From Ferruginibacter sp. (GTDB lineage: Bacteria; Bacteroidota; Bacteroidia; Chitinophagales; Chitinophagaceae): DNA of 64,000 nt. Location of the stretch: assembly GCA_030831945.1 (NCBI GenBank), contig JAURKC010000014.1, forward strand, positions 1-64,000, written 5' to 3'. The translations under genes and the position numbers were made by a program. Shown in pieces: positions 28,749-38,828 of this stretch; the stretch's first letter is position 1, and the number at the start of each line of letters is the position of its first letter. The notes under the pieces are model-generated. The model saw only the letters and a program-made list of their open reading frames with translations, ran no database searches and was not told where the DNA came from.

Positions 28749-28964
28749 AGTATACATGGATGAAATTGAAAAGTAAGATTGCTTTCATTTGGATGTATTG
28801 ACATATAAATTTTCCGAATCACCCCTTGCAGATAGGCTAATATATTCTCTATGATAAAAATGACTACCTAATTGGGGTCCTCCTAAATTTGAAACAGTAT
28901 TTTTTTTCTAAAAATTGATCGTACCTATTACATAATCAGTAAATTGGTGTTTCAAATTGTTTAT

Positions 28965-29684
28965 ATGGCAGTTCAACCATGGCGAATAGGAAAGGTTATT
29001 AAGATTGAGAATGAAACTACTGATACAAGAAGATTCTGGTTTCAGGTTCCAGAATTGGAATCTTTTGACTTTAAACCTGGGCAGTTTGTCACGCTCGATC
29101 TTCCCATTCATGAAAAACCTAACAAACGTTGGCGGAGTTATTCAATTGCCTCTTGTCCAGATGGAACTAATGTGTTTGAACTGGTCATTGTTTTGGATAA
29201 AAACGGAGCAGGAACACCGTATCTTTTTAATGAAGTAACTATTGGTTCGGAAATAACATTGCGTGGGCCACAGGGGGTATTTACGCTCAATGAGCCAATC
29301 GATGAAGATTTGGTTTTGATTTGCACAGGCACAGGGATTGCTCCATTTAGAAGTATGATTCAACATATAAAAAACAATCAGATCCCGCATAAGAATATTT
29401 ATCTTGTTTTTGGTTGCCGAACACAAAGTAGCCTGTTGTATTTTGAAGAAATGAAAGCCCTTCAAAATGAAATCGCCGATTTTCATTATGTGCCTACTTT
29501 ATCTAGAGAACAATGGGATGGCAATACTGGATATGTTCATTCGGCGTACGAATTATTATGTATTGATAAGCAACCTGCGAAATTTTTTCTTTGCGGATGG
29601 AAGGGTATGATTGACGAAGCTAGAAAGAGAATCGTTGAAATGGGGTATGATAAAAAAGCAATTCACTTTGAAATTTATGGCTAA
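28965..29684 (+). CDS. Ferredoxin-NADP reductase-type flavoprotein
   Basis: A 239-residue FAD/NAD(P)-binding reductase. The FAD site is RSYSIAS (RxYS), with GPQGVFTL following, and the nucleotide site starts LICTGTGIAPFRSMI, followed by VFGCRT and FFLCGW...MI near the C-terminus. No [2Fe-2S] domain is present, so the partner should be a separate ferredoxin or flavodoxin, or a cytochrome. Its start is 232 bp from divergent mfd, and nuoA begins 154 bp downstream. It might feed electrons to the Nuo complex, which lacks the NADH-oxidising module; that link is inference. Confidence 0.82.
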   Translation: MAVQPWRIGKVIKIENETTDTRRFWFQVPELESFDFKPGQFVTLDLPIHEKPNKRWRSYSIASCPDGTNVFELVIVLDKNGAGTPYLFNEVTIGSEITLRGPQGVFTLNEPIDEDLVLICTGTGIAPFRSMIQHIKNNQIPHKNIYLVFGCRTQSSLLYFEEMKALQNEIADFHYVPTLSREQWDGNTGYVHSAYELLCIDKQPAKFFLCGWKGMIDEARKRIVEMGYDKKAIHFEIYG

Positions 29685-29838
29685 ACTGTAAATTAAGGTA
29701 GTTAAAAGATTTTTTTGTGACTGAGGCGATGTTCAAACTCAGCAATAAATATATTCGTTGTTGATTTTTTGAGTGAATTTGTATGATTGTTTTTGCTAAC
29801 TTGTGTATCTAATGAATCATTAATTTAATTTGATTTTT

Positions 29839-30189
29839 ATGGGTGCTTCCTCTATGATTGTCTTGATTATTGCTGCATTAACATTTTCATCTATTGCTAT
29901 AGTAGTTTCCAAATTTGTAACCAAAGCGACTTCTAATCCTCAAAAAGGCCAGCCCTATGAATGTGGTATTCCTACTACGGGTAAAACCTGGGCACAGCTT
30001 AATGTAGGGTATTATTTATTTGCTTTGATATTTTTAATTTTTGATGTGGAGCTAGTGTTTTTATTTCCTTGGGCCGTTGTGGTAAAAAAAGTGGGTTGGA
30101 TGGCCTTGGTTGAGATTGTAATTTTCTTTTTTATTCTATTCATGGGTTTTTTATATGCGCACAAAAAAGGTGCATTGAAGTGGGTGTAA
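29839..30189 (+). CDS. nuoA: Complex I subunit NuoA
   Basis: A 116-residue membrane protein with three transmembrane helices. The hallmark segments YECGIP (loop with the conserved Cys) and VGYYLFALIFLIFDVELVFLFPWA (conserved FDVE acidic pair) identify NuoA. It is the first gene of the nuo operon. A TTG further upstream (29830) gives a longer frame, but the ATG at 29839 is the natural start. Confidence 0.94.
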   Translation: MGASSMIVLIIAALTFSSIAIVVSKFVTKATSNPQKGQPYECGIPTTGKTWAQLNVGYYLFALIFLIFDVELVFLFPWAVVVKKVGWMALVEIVIFFFILFMGFLYAHKKGALKWV

Positions 30190-30290
30190 GGCTGCTTTTT
30201 GCATAAGACTTACACAATCGAGGTTTAGATATTTAAATAATGTTGTTGAAATATTTTTAAAAGGAAGAATAATCATCGATAATAAAAACA

Positions 30291-30887
30291 ATGGAAATCA
30301 CTTCGAATCATTCAATTGACAAATCGGTTTCTCCTGCCGTGGAAAATTCTTTTCCTGGTCAAATTCATGAGACACCAGGCGGTGGAATTGTATTGAGTAA
30401 GCTTGATGACGTAATTAATTGGGCAAGATCTAATTCATTGTGGCCACTTACATTTGCTACTAGCTGCTGTGGAATTGAAATGATGTCTGTAGCTGCTGCT
30501 AAATATGATTTTTCCCGTTTTGGATTTGAAGTAGCAAGAGCCTCGCCACGTCAGGCAGATGTAATAATCATTGCAGGTACCATTGTAAACAAAATGGCTC
30601 CCGTTTTAAAAAGATTATATGATCAAATGGCTGATCCTAAGTATGTAATTGCAATGGGAGCCTGCGCTATTAGTGGCGGTCCATTTTTTTACAATACCTA
30701 CTCAGTTGTAAAAGGAGCGGATCATGTGATACCAGTAGATGTTTATGTAGCTGGTTGTCCGCCCCGACCTGAAGCACTTTTACATGCATTGATAAGTTTG
30801 CAAGAAAAAATTAAAAGTGGACAGACTAGAGAACAGATTCAAGTACCTAAGCCAGCAGCTGGAGGGGATATATTACACCAGCTTTAA
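30291..30887 (+). CDS. nuoB: Complex I subunit NuoB, carries Fe-S cluster N2
   Basis: The 198-residue subunit has the N2 cluster ligands: CC in TSCCGIEMM, a Cys in MGACAISGG, and a Cys in AGCPPRPEA, all present. N2 is the last cluster before menaquinone. The N-terminal ~40 residues are a longer, less conserved extension. It follows nuoA by 101 bp and precedes nuoC by 13 bp. Confidence 0.96.
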   Translation: MEITSNHSIDKSVSPAVENSFPGQIHETPGGGIVLSKLDDVINWARSNSLWPLTFATSCCGIEMMSVAAAKYDFSRFGFEVARASPRQADVIIIAGTIVNKMAPVLKRLYDQMADPKYVIAMGACAISGGPFFYNTYSVVKGADHVIPVDVYVAGCPPRPEALLHALISLQEKIKSGQTREQIQVPKPAAGGDILHQL

Positions 30888-30900
30888 TTGATTTTATTTT

Positions 30901-31359
30901 ATGACCATTGAAGCACTAAAGGAAAAAATTACTGCGCTATTACCATCGGTACTTTTCGAGGAAGGAGGCCAGTGGCCTACGATTCTGGTTGAGCCTGCTG
31001 ATTGGCATAAAGTAGCAGTTTTACTTCGCCAAGACGATTCCTTGAGTTTTGATTTTCTTTTTTGCCTTACCTGTATTGATTGGAAGACTCATCTTACCAT
31101 GGTCTATCATTTAGATGCTACTAGCTATCGACATAATTTAGTGGTGAAAGTAAAGGTAGAAAAAGTGAATCCTGCAATTGAAACAGTCAGCGATATTTGG
31201 CAGACAGCTAATTTTCATGAGCGGGAAGTGTATGAAATGTTTGGTGTAAATTTTTTAAATCATCCTGATTTGAGATTACTGATTTTGCCAGATGGTTGGG
31301 AAGGTAAAAACCCGTTGTTAAAAGATTTTGAAGATCCTATCAACATGATCAAATTGTAG
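30901..31359 (+). CDS. nuoC: Complex I subunit NuoC
   Basis: A 152-residue hydrophilic subunit of the connecting arm. The family signature FHEREVYEMFGVNFLNHPDL and the LLILPDGWEGKNPLLKD segment are clear. It is separate from nuoD, unlike the fused NuoCD of enterobacteria. Confidence 0.94.
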   Translation: MTIEALKEKITALLPSVLFEEGGQWPTILVEPADWHKVAVLLRQDDSLSFDFLFCLTCIDWKTHLTMVYHLDATSYRHNLVVKVKVEKVNPAIETVSDIWQTANFHEREVYEMFGVNFLNHPDLRLLILPDGWEGKNPLLKDFEDPINMIKL

Positions 31360-31445
31360 TTGATTTATAAATCGAAACAAAGAAATTAGGTTGATTAAAA
31401 TAATATTTTATAACAAAATGTTCTCGTTGTTATTAAGTAAAAAAT

Positions 31446-32561
31446 ATGGTTGAAGAAATTGGTAGTACAGCCGCCGGAGATATTATAATTAATGTGGGTC
31501 CACAGCATCCTGCTACCCATGGAGTATTACATTTGGTCATTACCATCAATGGTGAAACCATTCAAAAAGTAGAACCACATCTTGGTTATATTCATCGCTC
31601 TATAGAAAAAATGTGTGAGAGCTTAACTTACCGCCAGTTTATTTATGTAACGAGTAGAATGGATTATTTGTCTTCACATATTAATAACCATGCTTGTGCG
31701 CTTTGTGTAGAAAAGGGTTTGCAAATTGAAGTCCCCTCAAGAGCTCAGGTAATTAGAGTTTTGATGGATGAGCTAACAAGAATTGCCTCTCATGAATTAT
31801 GGTGGGGAGCCATGGCAATGGATTTGGGGGCTTTCACACCTTTTTTTCATGCCTTTAGAGAAAGAGAAGCAATCAATGATATAATGGAAGAAACTTGCGG
31901 AGCGAGGCTTACCATGAATTATATGGTGCCTGGTGGGGTAATGCAAGATATTCATCCAAATTTTCAAAGCAGGGTAAAGGAATTTATTGCTTTGTTTAAG
32001 TCTAAGGTGAGTGAATATAATGAACTAGTTACTGGCAATATTATTTTTCAAAATAGAATGAAGGGAGTTGGAAATTTGTCGGCTGCTGATGCTATTTCAT
32101 TTGGTTGCACTGGCCCAACGGCAAGGGGAAGCGGAGTGTCTTGTGATATCAGAAAATTGTACCCTTATGAAATATATGACACGTTAAATTTTGAAGAAAT
32201 ATTGGAAACCGGAGGTGACTCATTTGCTAGATATATGGTAAGGGTTCGAGAAATGAGTCAGTCAATCAGTATCATTGAACAACTCATTGATAATATTCCT
32301 GAAGGTGATTTTCAAGCCAAAACAAAAGCAGTACTAAAATTGCCGAAGGGTGAGTTTTATCAACGTGTTGAAACTGCGAGAGGAGAGTTTGGAGTTTATA
32401 TTGTGAGTGAAGGGGGAACTACTCCATATAGAATAAAATATCGTTCTCCTGGATTTTCAAATCTTTCCGCACTTGATCACATGGCTAGAGGCAGTAAATT
32501 AGGTGACCTAGTGGCAATGATGGGAACATTGGATTTGGTGATTCCAGATATTGATCGGTAA
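31446..32561 (+). CDS. nuoD: Complex I subunit NuoD
   Basis: A 371-residue subunit of the NiFe-hydrogenase large-subunit-like family that forms the quinone site with NuoB. Clear signatures are VGPQHPATHGVLHL (quinone-site His loop), GYIHRSIEKM, and near the C-terminus GGTTPYRIKYRSPGF. The C-terminal CxxC of hydrogenases is absent, as normal. The next gene is nuoH, only 93 bp away: nuoE, nuoF and nuoG are not present between them. Confidence 0.96.
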   Translation: MVEEIGSTAAGDIIINVGPQHPATHGVLHLVITINGETIQKVEPHLGYIHRSIEKMCESLTYRQFIYVTSRMDYLSSHINNHACALCVEKGLQIEVPSRAQVIRVLMDELTRIASHELWWGAMAMDLGAFTPFFHAFREREAINDIMEETCGARLTMNYMVPGGVMQDIHPNFQSRVKEFIALFKSKVSEYNELVTGNIIFQNRMKGVGNLSAADAISFGCTGPTARGSGVSCDIRKLYPYEIYDTLNFEEILETGGDSFARYMVRVREMSQSISIIEQLIDNIPEGDFQAKTKAVLKLPKGEFYQRVETARGEFGVYIVSEGGTTPYRIKYRSPGFSNLSALDHMARGSKLGDLVAMMGTLDLVIPDIDR

Positions 32562-32654
32562 CCAATAATAATTTTCATTGAAGCGGGGTGATGAGGTAAA
32601 TTAAATTTTTAGGATTTGAATAAATTGAAATAAAGAAAATGATTGCACTATAAG

Positions 32655-33731
32655 ATGTGGAGCTTCTCTAAAATATCGAAACTAATACATAGTTGGTTAA
32701 GTGTAAACTTTTCACCTACCTGGACAATGGTCATCGAAATGGTGATAGCCGGTATTGCAGTGATAACGCTATTTGCATTGTTAGGGCTAGTATTAGTGCT
32801 TATGGAAAGAAGGGTGGCGGCGTGGATCCAAATTCGTTTAGGACCCAATAGGGTGGGACCAGGTGGCATGTTGCAATCGCTTGCTGATACACTCAAATTA
32901 TTAGTAAAAGAAGGAATGACTCCTGATGGCGCAGATAAATTTTTATTTAATCTCGCCCCTTTTATTGCGATGATGGTGGCTATGTTGTTAATGGCGCCTA
33001 TCGCTTTTGCTAGTGATTTTCAATTGTGGAATCTTAATATTGGCGTATTATATGTAACCGCTATCTCTTCATTGATGGTGATCAGTATTTTAATGGCGGG
33101 CTGGGCAAGTAACAATAAATACTCCTTGATGGGTGCAATGAGAAGTGGCGCCCAAATAGTTAGTTATGAATTATCAGCTGGCTTATCTATTATGTCAATC
33201 GTGGTGTTATCAGGTAGTTTAAATCTAAATGAAATTATTCTATCACAAGCAGATGGCTGGTGGATATTTAAAGGGCATATCCCTGTTGTGATTGCTTTTA
33301 TTATTTTCATTATCGCTGTAACTGCTGAAACTAATCGGGCTCCATTTGATTTGGCAGAAGCTGAATCAGAACTTACGGCAGGGTTTCATACGGAGTATTC
33401 AGGAATGAAGTTTGCCCTGTTTTTTCTAGCAGAATATATCAATGTGTTTATTGTGTGTGCTATCGGTGCTACATTGTTTCTGGGTGGTTGGATGCCCTTT
33501 CATATCGGCCACTGGCAAGCTTTTAATCACGTGATGGATTTCATTCCTTCTAGTATTTGGTTCTTTGGCAAAACATTTTTTCTGATATTTTTAATTATGT
33601 GGTTTAGGTGGACTTTCCCCCGATTACGTATTGATCAGTTGTTGGATTTAGAATGGAAATATTTATTACCTATCAGTATGTTTAATGTTTTATTAATAAC
33701 ACTGATGGCTATTTTGGGTTGGCATTTTTAG
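32655..33731 (+). CDS. nuoH: Complex I subunit NuoH
   Basis: A 358-residue, roughly eight-helix membrane subunit at the junction of the two arms. The loop segments MERRVAAWIQIRLGPNRVGP and ETNRAPFDLAEAESELTAGFHTEYSG (quinone-site acidic residues) are diagnostic. An in-frame TTG at 32643 precedes the chosen ATG at 32655. Confidence 0.95.
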   Translation: MWSFSKISKLIHSWLSVNFSPTWTMVIEMVIAGIAVITLFALLGLVLVLMERRVAAWIQIRLGPNRVGPGGMLQSLADTLKLLVKEGMTPDGADKFLFNLAPFIAMMVAMLLMAPIAFASDFQLWNLNIGVLYVTAISSLMVISILMAGWASNNKYSLMGAMRSGAQIVSYELSAGLSIMSIVVLSGSLNLNEIILSQADGWWIFKGHIPVVIAFIIFIIAVTAETNRAPFDLAEAESELTAGFHTEYSGMKFALFFLAEYINVFIVCAIGATLFLGGWMPFHIGHWQAFNHVMDFIPSSIWFFGKTFFLIFLIMWFRWTFPRLRIDQLLDLEWKYLLPISMFNVLLITLMAILGWHF

Positions 33732-33788
33732 GAAAGCTGAAAATGCAAAAGCATAGTAAAGTACTAGGATAAAAATTGAAAATAATTT

Positions 33789-34265
33789 ATGTTTATTTTA
33801 AAATATATCAAGGAAGTTTTTAGCGGTCTAAAATCATTGGCCGTTGGGCTTCGCCGTACTTTATATTATTTCTCTCACCACAAAGAAATTATTACTCAGC
33901 AATACCCTGATAATAGGGATACCTTGGTTTTTCCTGATCGGTTCAAAGGAGAAGTAGTAATGGTACACGATGATAATAATGAGCATGCTTGCACAGGCTG
34001 CACAGCCTGTGAATTAGCTTGTCCTAATGCAACTATTAAGATTATTACCAAATTTGACATTACACCTGAAGGCAAAAAGAAAAAGGCGATTGATAAATTT
34101 GTCTATCACTTAGAGCTTTGTACGATGTGTAATCTTTGTGTGGTGGCATGCCCAACAGACGCGATCAAAATGGCACAAACATTTGAACATAGTGTATTTA
34201 ATCGTGCTGAACTTACCAAGGTTTTAAATAAACCGGATTCTAAAATTAGGGAGGGAGTGGAATAA
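33789..34265 (+). CDS. nuoI: Complex I subunit NuoI, two [4Fe-4S] clusters
   Basis: A 158-residue ferredoxin-like subunit. Two CxxCxxCxxxCP motifs are present: CTGCTACELACP and CTMCNLCVVACP, forming clusters N6a and N6b. It links the peripheral arm to NuoB. In the absence of NuoEFG it is the likely entry point for electrons from a ferredoxin. Confidence 0.95.
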   Translation: MFILKYIKEVFSGLKSLAVGLRRTLYYFSHHKEIITQQYPDNRDTLVFPDRFKGEVVMVHDDNNEHACTGCTACELACPNATIKIITKFDITPEGKKKKAIDKFVYHLELCTMCNLCVVACPTDAIKMAQTFEHSVFNRAELTKVLNKPDSKIREGVE

Positions 34266-34332
34266 TTTTTTGGATGGAAAAGGGCAGCGTGATTGAAATT
34301 TTTAAAAAACTATTTTATATAACAATAATTCA

Positions 34333-34851
34333 ATGAGCGGATCAACTATTATTTTTTACCTCCTATCAATACTTACCTTGGTGAGCGGTATTCTTTCGGT
34401 TACTACCCGACAAATATTTAGGGCAGCCATTTTTTTATTGTTTTCCCTAATTGGTATTGCAGGATTATACTTTTGGATGCAATATGAATTTATAGCAGCT
34501 GTTCAAATTGTAGTGTATGTAGGAGGGATTACGGTGTTGATTATTTTCTCCATTTTTTTAACCCAGCAGGCAGGGGAGTTATTGCCTCAGCAAAATAAAA
34601 AGAGAGTTTTATTGGCTTTATTGGCTGCTTTTTGTGGTTTTGCTTTGACATTGTTGCAGATTATTCAGCACTCGTTTAATAAAACTTCGGAGACTCCTAT
34701 TTTACCTACTATGGAAAATATTGGCAATCAAATGCTGGGGATAGAAGAGAATGGATTTTCCTTGCCTTTTGAAGTGGTTAGTATTTTACTATTAGCTGCT
34801 ATGATTGGTTGTATTGTAATTGCTTTACGTTCAAAACCGACTACTGTATGA
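34333..34851 (+). CDS. nuoJ: Complex I subunit NuoJ
   Basis: A 172-residue membrane subunit with five helices. AIFLLFSLIGIAGLYFWM and FIAAVQIVVYVGGITVLIIF (the pi-bulge helix with the conserved YVG) are typical. The stop overlaps the start of nuoK (ATGA at 34848-34851), suggesting translational coupling. Confidence 0.93.
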   Translation: MSGSTIIFYLLSILTLVSGILSVTTRQIFRAAIFLLFSLIGIAGLYFWMQYEFIAAVQIVVYVGGITVLIIFSIFLTQQAGELLPQQNKKRVLLALLAAFCGFALTLLQIIQHSFNKTSETPILPTMENIGNQMLGIEENGFSLPFEVVSILLLAAMIGCIVIALRSKPTTV

Positions 34852-35162
34852 TGGAGCCAGGATTGTATCATGTATTATTTATCAGTACTGCCCTTTTTTT
34901 TATAGGGGTATTCGGCTTTCTTACTCGCCGAAATTTAATTACTATGTTAATGAGTATTGAGTTGGTCCTAAACAGTGTTAATATAAATTTCATTGCATTC
35001 AATAAATATGTATGGCCTAATCAATTAGATGGTTTATTTTTTTCAATTTTTGTTATTGCAATTGCTGCAGCAGAAGCAGCAGTTGCTATTGCAATCATCA
35101 TTAATTTATACAGAAGCCATCAATCTATTGATGTTGAAAATGCAGAAGATTTAAAATTTTAA
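34848..35162 (+). CDS. nuoK: Complex I subunit NuoK
   Basis: A 104-residue three-helix subunit. LMSIELVLNSVNINFIAF holds the conserved Glu in helix 2, and FVIAIAAAEAAVAIAIIINL the Glu in helix 3; both are needed for proton transfer. Two adjacent ATG codons at 34848 and 34851 are possible starts. The first overlaps the nuoJ stop as ATGA. A longer frame to 34809 is only the overlapping nuoJ sequence. Confidence 0.93.
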   Translation: MMEPGLYHVLFISTALFFIGVFGFLTRRNLITMLMSIELVLNSVNINFIAFNKYVWPNQLDGLFFSIFVIAIAAAEAAVAIAIIINLYRSHQSIDVENAEDLKF

Positions 35163-35211
35163 AAGCGCTCCTTTTTTGTTAAATTAAAGGAGAAAGACTA
35201 TTTATCATATT

Positions 35212-37191
35212 ATGAATGAATTTTTACAAATACAATTATTGGGTATTTTTTCTTTAGGAATGAATCTTGGATGGGCGTTAGTAATGATTCCTTTACTACC
35301 CTTACTCGGCTTTCTTTTGCTTGGTTTGTTTGGAAAAAAATTCCTGAAACAGTCTGCAGGTATTTTTGCAACCTTATTATTAGCCGCTTCGGCCTTTTTA
35401 TCTTTGCATACCGCCTACGGATATTTTTTCAAGTATGGTAAATCAGAAGGAATATATCAAAAAATAGTCCCTATTCAATTTACCTGGCTTCAGTTTTCTC
35501 CAGGCGTATCGATTGATTTAGGAATTCTTCTTGATCCTATTTCGGTGATGATGCTGGTAGTAGTTACGTTCATTTCTTTGATGGTTCATGTGTATAGTTT
35601 AGCTTACATGAAAGGGGAAGAAAGATTTCCTACCTATTATTCTTTTCTAGGCTTATTTACTTTTTCAATGCTTGGATTGGTAATGTCTTCCAATATTTTT
35701 CAACTGTATATTTTTTGGGAATTAGTGGGGGTTTCTTCTTTTCTTTTAATTGGCTATTACTATGATCGACCAAGCGCTGTGGCTGCTTGTAAAAAAGCGT
35801 TTATCATAACCCGTTTTGCTGATCTAGGATTTTTAATTGGCATTTTGATATTATCTTTTTATGGTGGAACATTGGATTTTAATACCCTGATTGAAAAATT
35901 AACTAGTACTGATTCAACAGAATTTAAAACCATTGTGTCAGCTTCTTTTATGGGTATTTCTGCACTTACTTGGGCACTCGTATTAGTGTTCATTGGTGGA
36001 GCGGGAAAAAGTGCTCTATTTCCCTTGCATGTATGGCTACCCGATGCGATGGAAGGTCCTACACCTGTGTCGGCTTTGATTCACGCAGCAACGATGGTAG
36101 TGGCTGGAGTGTTTTTAGTAGCCAGATTATTTCCTGTTTTCAGCATGTCGGAGGTAGCGTTAATGGTGGTAAGCATTATTGGAATTATTTCTGCTTTATT
36201 CGCCGCACTGATTGCCTGCACCCAAACGGATATTAAAAGAGTATTAGCTTATTCGACTATGTCGCAGATAGGTTTTATGATGTTTTCTTTAGGAGTATCT
36301 GGTCAAGGTGGAGAAAGCGGACTAGGTTTTACTGCCGCAATGTTTCACTTGTTTACTCATGCTCTTTTTAAAGCATTATTATTTTTAGGCGCAGGTTCAG
36401 TTATTCATTTTATTCATAGTAATGAAATGAAAGATATGGGAGGCCTAAGAAAGCATCTACCGATTACGCATATTACTTTTTTAATTGCTTGTCTTGCCAT
36501 TTCTGGTGTGCCTCCTTTTGCCGGGTTCTTTAGTAAGGAGGAGATATTGTTAGCTGCTTATCATCACAATGCAACTATTTATTGGATTGCATTGGCTACT
36601 TCTGGATTGACTTCCTTTTATATGTTTCGTTTATATTTTTCTATATTTTGGAACAAAGAACACATCGCTCATGGAGAAGCGCATGGTGAAGGTGGCTTTG
36701 TAATGATGCTGCCGCTGATAGTATTGTCAGTAGGTGCTGCTGCAGCAGGGTTTATTCCATTTGGTGAATATGTGAGTGCTGATGGAAAGGCTCTAGAGTC
36801 TGTATTCCATTTACAATTTTCTATTGCTCCTGTGGCCTTGGGCTTAGCGGGAATTTTTACAGCAATGTGGATGTATAAAAAACAAAATAATCGGCCTGAT
36901 ACTATCGCCCATTCAATGAATAGCTTTTACAAACTTGCTTATCACAAATTTTATGTGGATGAATTGTATTTATTTGTAACTAAGAAAATATTGTTCAATT
37001 TAATTGGAAAACCAGCTGCTTGGTTTGATAAAAATGTGGTGAATGGATTAGTTAATGGGACAGGAAATTTTACACTTTTTATTTCTGAAAAAGCAAAAGG
37101 GTTTCAATCTGGCAAAGTTCAGCAATATGCTATTTACTTTTTGGCCGGGATGATTGGGCTTGCAGTCTTGTTTATTTACATTTGGAAATAG
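35212..37191 (+). CDS. nuoL: Complex I antiporter-like subunit NuoL
   Basis: A 659-residue polytopic membrane subunit of the Mrp/NuoL family. Conserved parts include YIFWELVGVSSFLLIGYYY (helix 5 Glu), FIGGAGKSALFPLHVWLPDAMEGPTPVSALIHAATMV (Lys of the broken helix) and MFHLFTHALFKALLFLGAG. The C-terminal helix lying along the membrane arm is also expected from length. It follows nuoK by 49 bp. Confidence 0.96.
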   Translation: MNEFLQIQLLGIFSLGMNLGWALVMIPLLPLLGFLLLGLFGKKFLKQSAGIFATLLLAASAFLSLHTAYGYFFKYGKSEGIYQKIVPIQFTWLQFSPGVSIDLGILLDPISVMMLVVVTFISLMVHVYSLAYMKGEERFPTYYSFLGLFTFSMLGLVMSSNIFQLYIFWELVGVSSFLLIGYYYDRPSAVAACKKAFIITRFADLGFLIGILILSFYGGTLDFNTLIEKLTSTDSTEFKTIVSASFMGISALTWALVLVFIGGAGKSALFPLHVWLPDAMEGPTPVSALIHAATMVVAGVFLVARLFPVFSMSEVALMVVSIIGIISALFAALIACTQTDIKRVLAYSTMSQIGFMMFSLGVSGQGGESGLGFTAAMFHLFTHALFKALLFLGAGSVIHFIHSNEMKDMGGLRKHLPITHITFLIACLAISGVPPFAGFFSKEEILLAAYHHNATIYWIALATSGLTSFYMFRLYFSIFWNKEHIAHGEAHGEGGFVMMLPLIVLSVGAAAAGFIPFGEYVSADGKALESVFHLQFSIAPVALGLAGIFTAMWMYKKQNNRPDTIAHSMNSFYKLAYHKFYVDELYLFVTKKILFNLIGKPAAWFDKNVVNGLVNGTGNFTLFISEKAKGFQSGKVQQYAIYFLAGMIGLAVLFIYIWK

Positions 37192-37276
37192 ACAATTACT
37201 GAAAGTCAATTTATTAATGGATTCAATTGAGTACTAGAATTAAATTAGTTTAAACAGTTTATTTATAAACGATTAC

Positions 37277-38755
37277 ATGAATTTAACTTTATTAATACTA
37301 CTTCCCTTGCTTACTGCAGTAGTAATTCTGTTGATGCGCAGTGGTGTGCAGGTGAAATGGAGTGCTTTTATTGGTGCGTCAGCACAATTTATTTTAGCCT
37401 TAATTTTATTTTTTGCATTTCGGAAAGAGAGGGCATTGGGTAATGAGGCTCAAATGCTTTTTGAACTTCAATATAAATGGTTTCCTTCTTGGCATATCAG
37501 TTTTCATTTAGGGGTGGATGGAATTTCAGTTGCTATGATATTGTTAACGGCATTTGTAGTAATAGCAGGGGTATTGGTTTCTTGGAATGTAGAAAAAATG
37601 ACCAAGGAATTTTATCTATTGCTTATCCTTTTGAGTTTAGGTGCTTATGGATTTTTTATATCGCTGGATCTGTTTATTCTTTTTTTCTTTCTTGAGATTG
37701 CAGTAATTCCAAAGTACTTGTTAATTGGAATATGGGGAAGTGGAAAAAAAGACTATGCCGCCAATAAGCTTGCACTGATGTTAATGGGAGGGTCAGCATT
37801 GGTGTTAGTTGGTTTGTTAGGTCTTTATTTCGGAGGCACTGAAAATACCTTTGACTTGCTGTTACTTTCAAAAATGCAGATTCCTGTACTTGTTCAGAAA
37901 ATTTGTTTTCCATTATTATTTGTTGGGTTTGGAGTATTTACTGCATTGTTTCCATTTCATACCTGGGTGCCTGATGGCCACTCTTCTGCTCCAACAGCAG
38001 GATCGATGTTTTTAGCGGGGATCTCTATGAAACTCGGTGGCTATGGCTGTTTGAGGGTAGCTACCTATTTATTGCCTGAAGGAGCAAGGGAATATGCCAA
38101 CATAATTATTGTTCTTTCGGCGATTGCAATTTTATATGGTGCCTTTGCTACGATGATGCAGAAGGACTTGAAATATATCAATGCGTATTCTTCTGTTAGC
38201 CATTGTGGCTTTGTATTATTAGGCATTGGTATGTTAACTAAAACAGCTATCGCTGGCGCCGTTATGCAAATGGTTTCTCATGGATTAATGACTGCTCTTT
38301 TCTTTGCAGTAATCGGAATGATTTATGAACGTACACATACTAGAGAGGTAAATGAAATGGGTGGATTGATAAAAGTGATGCCATTTATAACCACTGTTTT
38401 ATTTATTGTAGGGCTTTGTTCCTTAGGTCTACCTGGATTGAGTGGTTTTGTTGCAGAGATGACTGTATTTATGGGTGCTTGGCAAAATCCTGATCCTTTT
38501 CATCGTGTTGCAACTATTGCAGCTTGTATGTCAATCGTAGTAACTGCGGTGTATATTTTGCGAGCAATAGGTCAAACAGCAATGGGCCCAATAAGTGAGC
38601 GTTATCTTTCATTGCAAGATGCTAGATGGAATGAAAAGCTGGCTGCAATAATTTTAATTGCAGGAATTATAGCCATTGGAATTACCCCATTTTGGCTGAA
38701 TGACTTGGTAACGCCAGCTGCAGATATAATTATGCAAAAAGTTGCTGGTAAATAA
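37277..38755 (+). CDS. nuoM: Complex I antiporter-like subunit NuoM
   Basis: A 492-residue polytopic subunit. LGVDGISVAMILLTAF, FFFLEIAVIPKYLLIGIWG (conserved Glu), FGVFTALFPFHTWVPDGHSSAPTAGSMFLAG and MVSHGLMTALFFAVIGM mark it as NuoM. One of three proton-translocating antiporter-like subunits, between nuoL and nuoN. Confidence 0.96.
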   Translation: MNLTLLILLPLLTAVVILLMRSGVQVKWSAFIGASAQFILALILFFAFRKERALGNEAQMLFELQYKWFPSWHISFHLGVDGISVAMILLTAFVVIAGVLVSWNVEKMTKEFYLLLILLSLGAYGFFISLDLFILFFFLEIAVIPKYLLIGIWGSGKKDYAANKLALMLMGGSALVLVGLLGLYFGGTENTFDLLLLSKMQIPVLVQKICFPLLFVGFGVFTALFPFHTWVPDGHSSAPTAGSMFLAGISMKLGGYGCLRVATYLLPEGAREYANIIIVLSAIAILYGAFATMMQKDLKYINAYSSVSHCGFVLLGIGMLTKTAIAGAVMQMVSHGLMTALFFAVIGMIYERTHTREVNEMGGLIKVMPFITTVLFIVGLCSLGLPGLSGFVAEMTVFMGAWQNPDPFHRVATIAACMSIVVTAVYILRAIGQTAMGPISERYLSLQDARWNEKLAAIILIAGIIAIGITPFWLNDLVTPAADIIMQKVAGK

Positions 38756-38828
38756 ATATAATAATGGAGTTTACCGAATTGAGAATAACAGGATTTTATG
38801 GTTTTTCAAATTCCTAATCTGAAAATGT

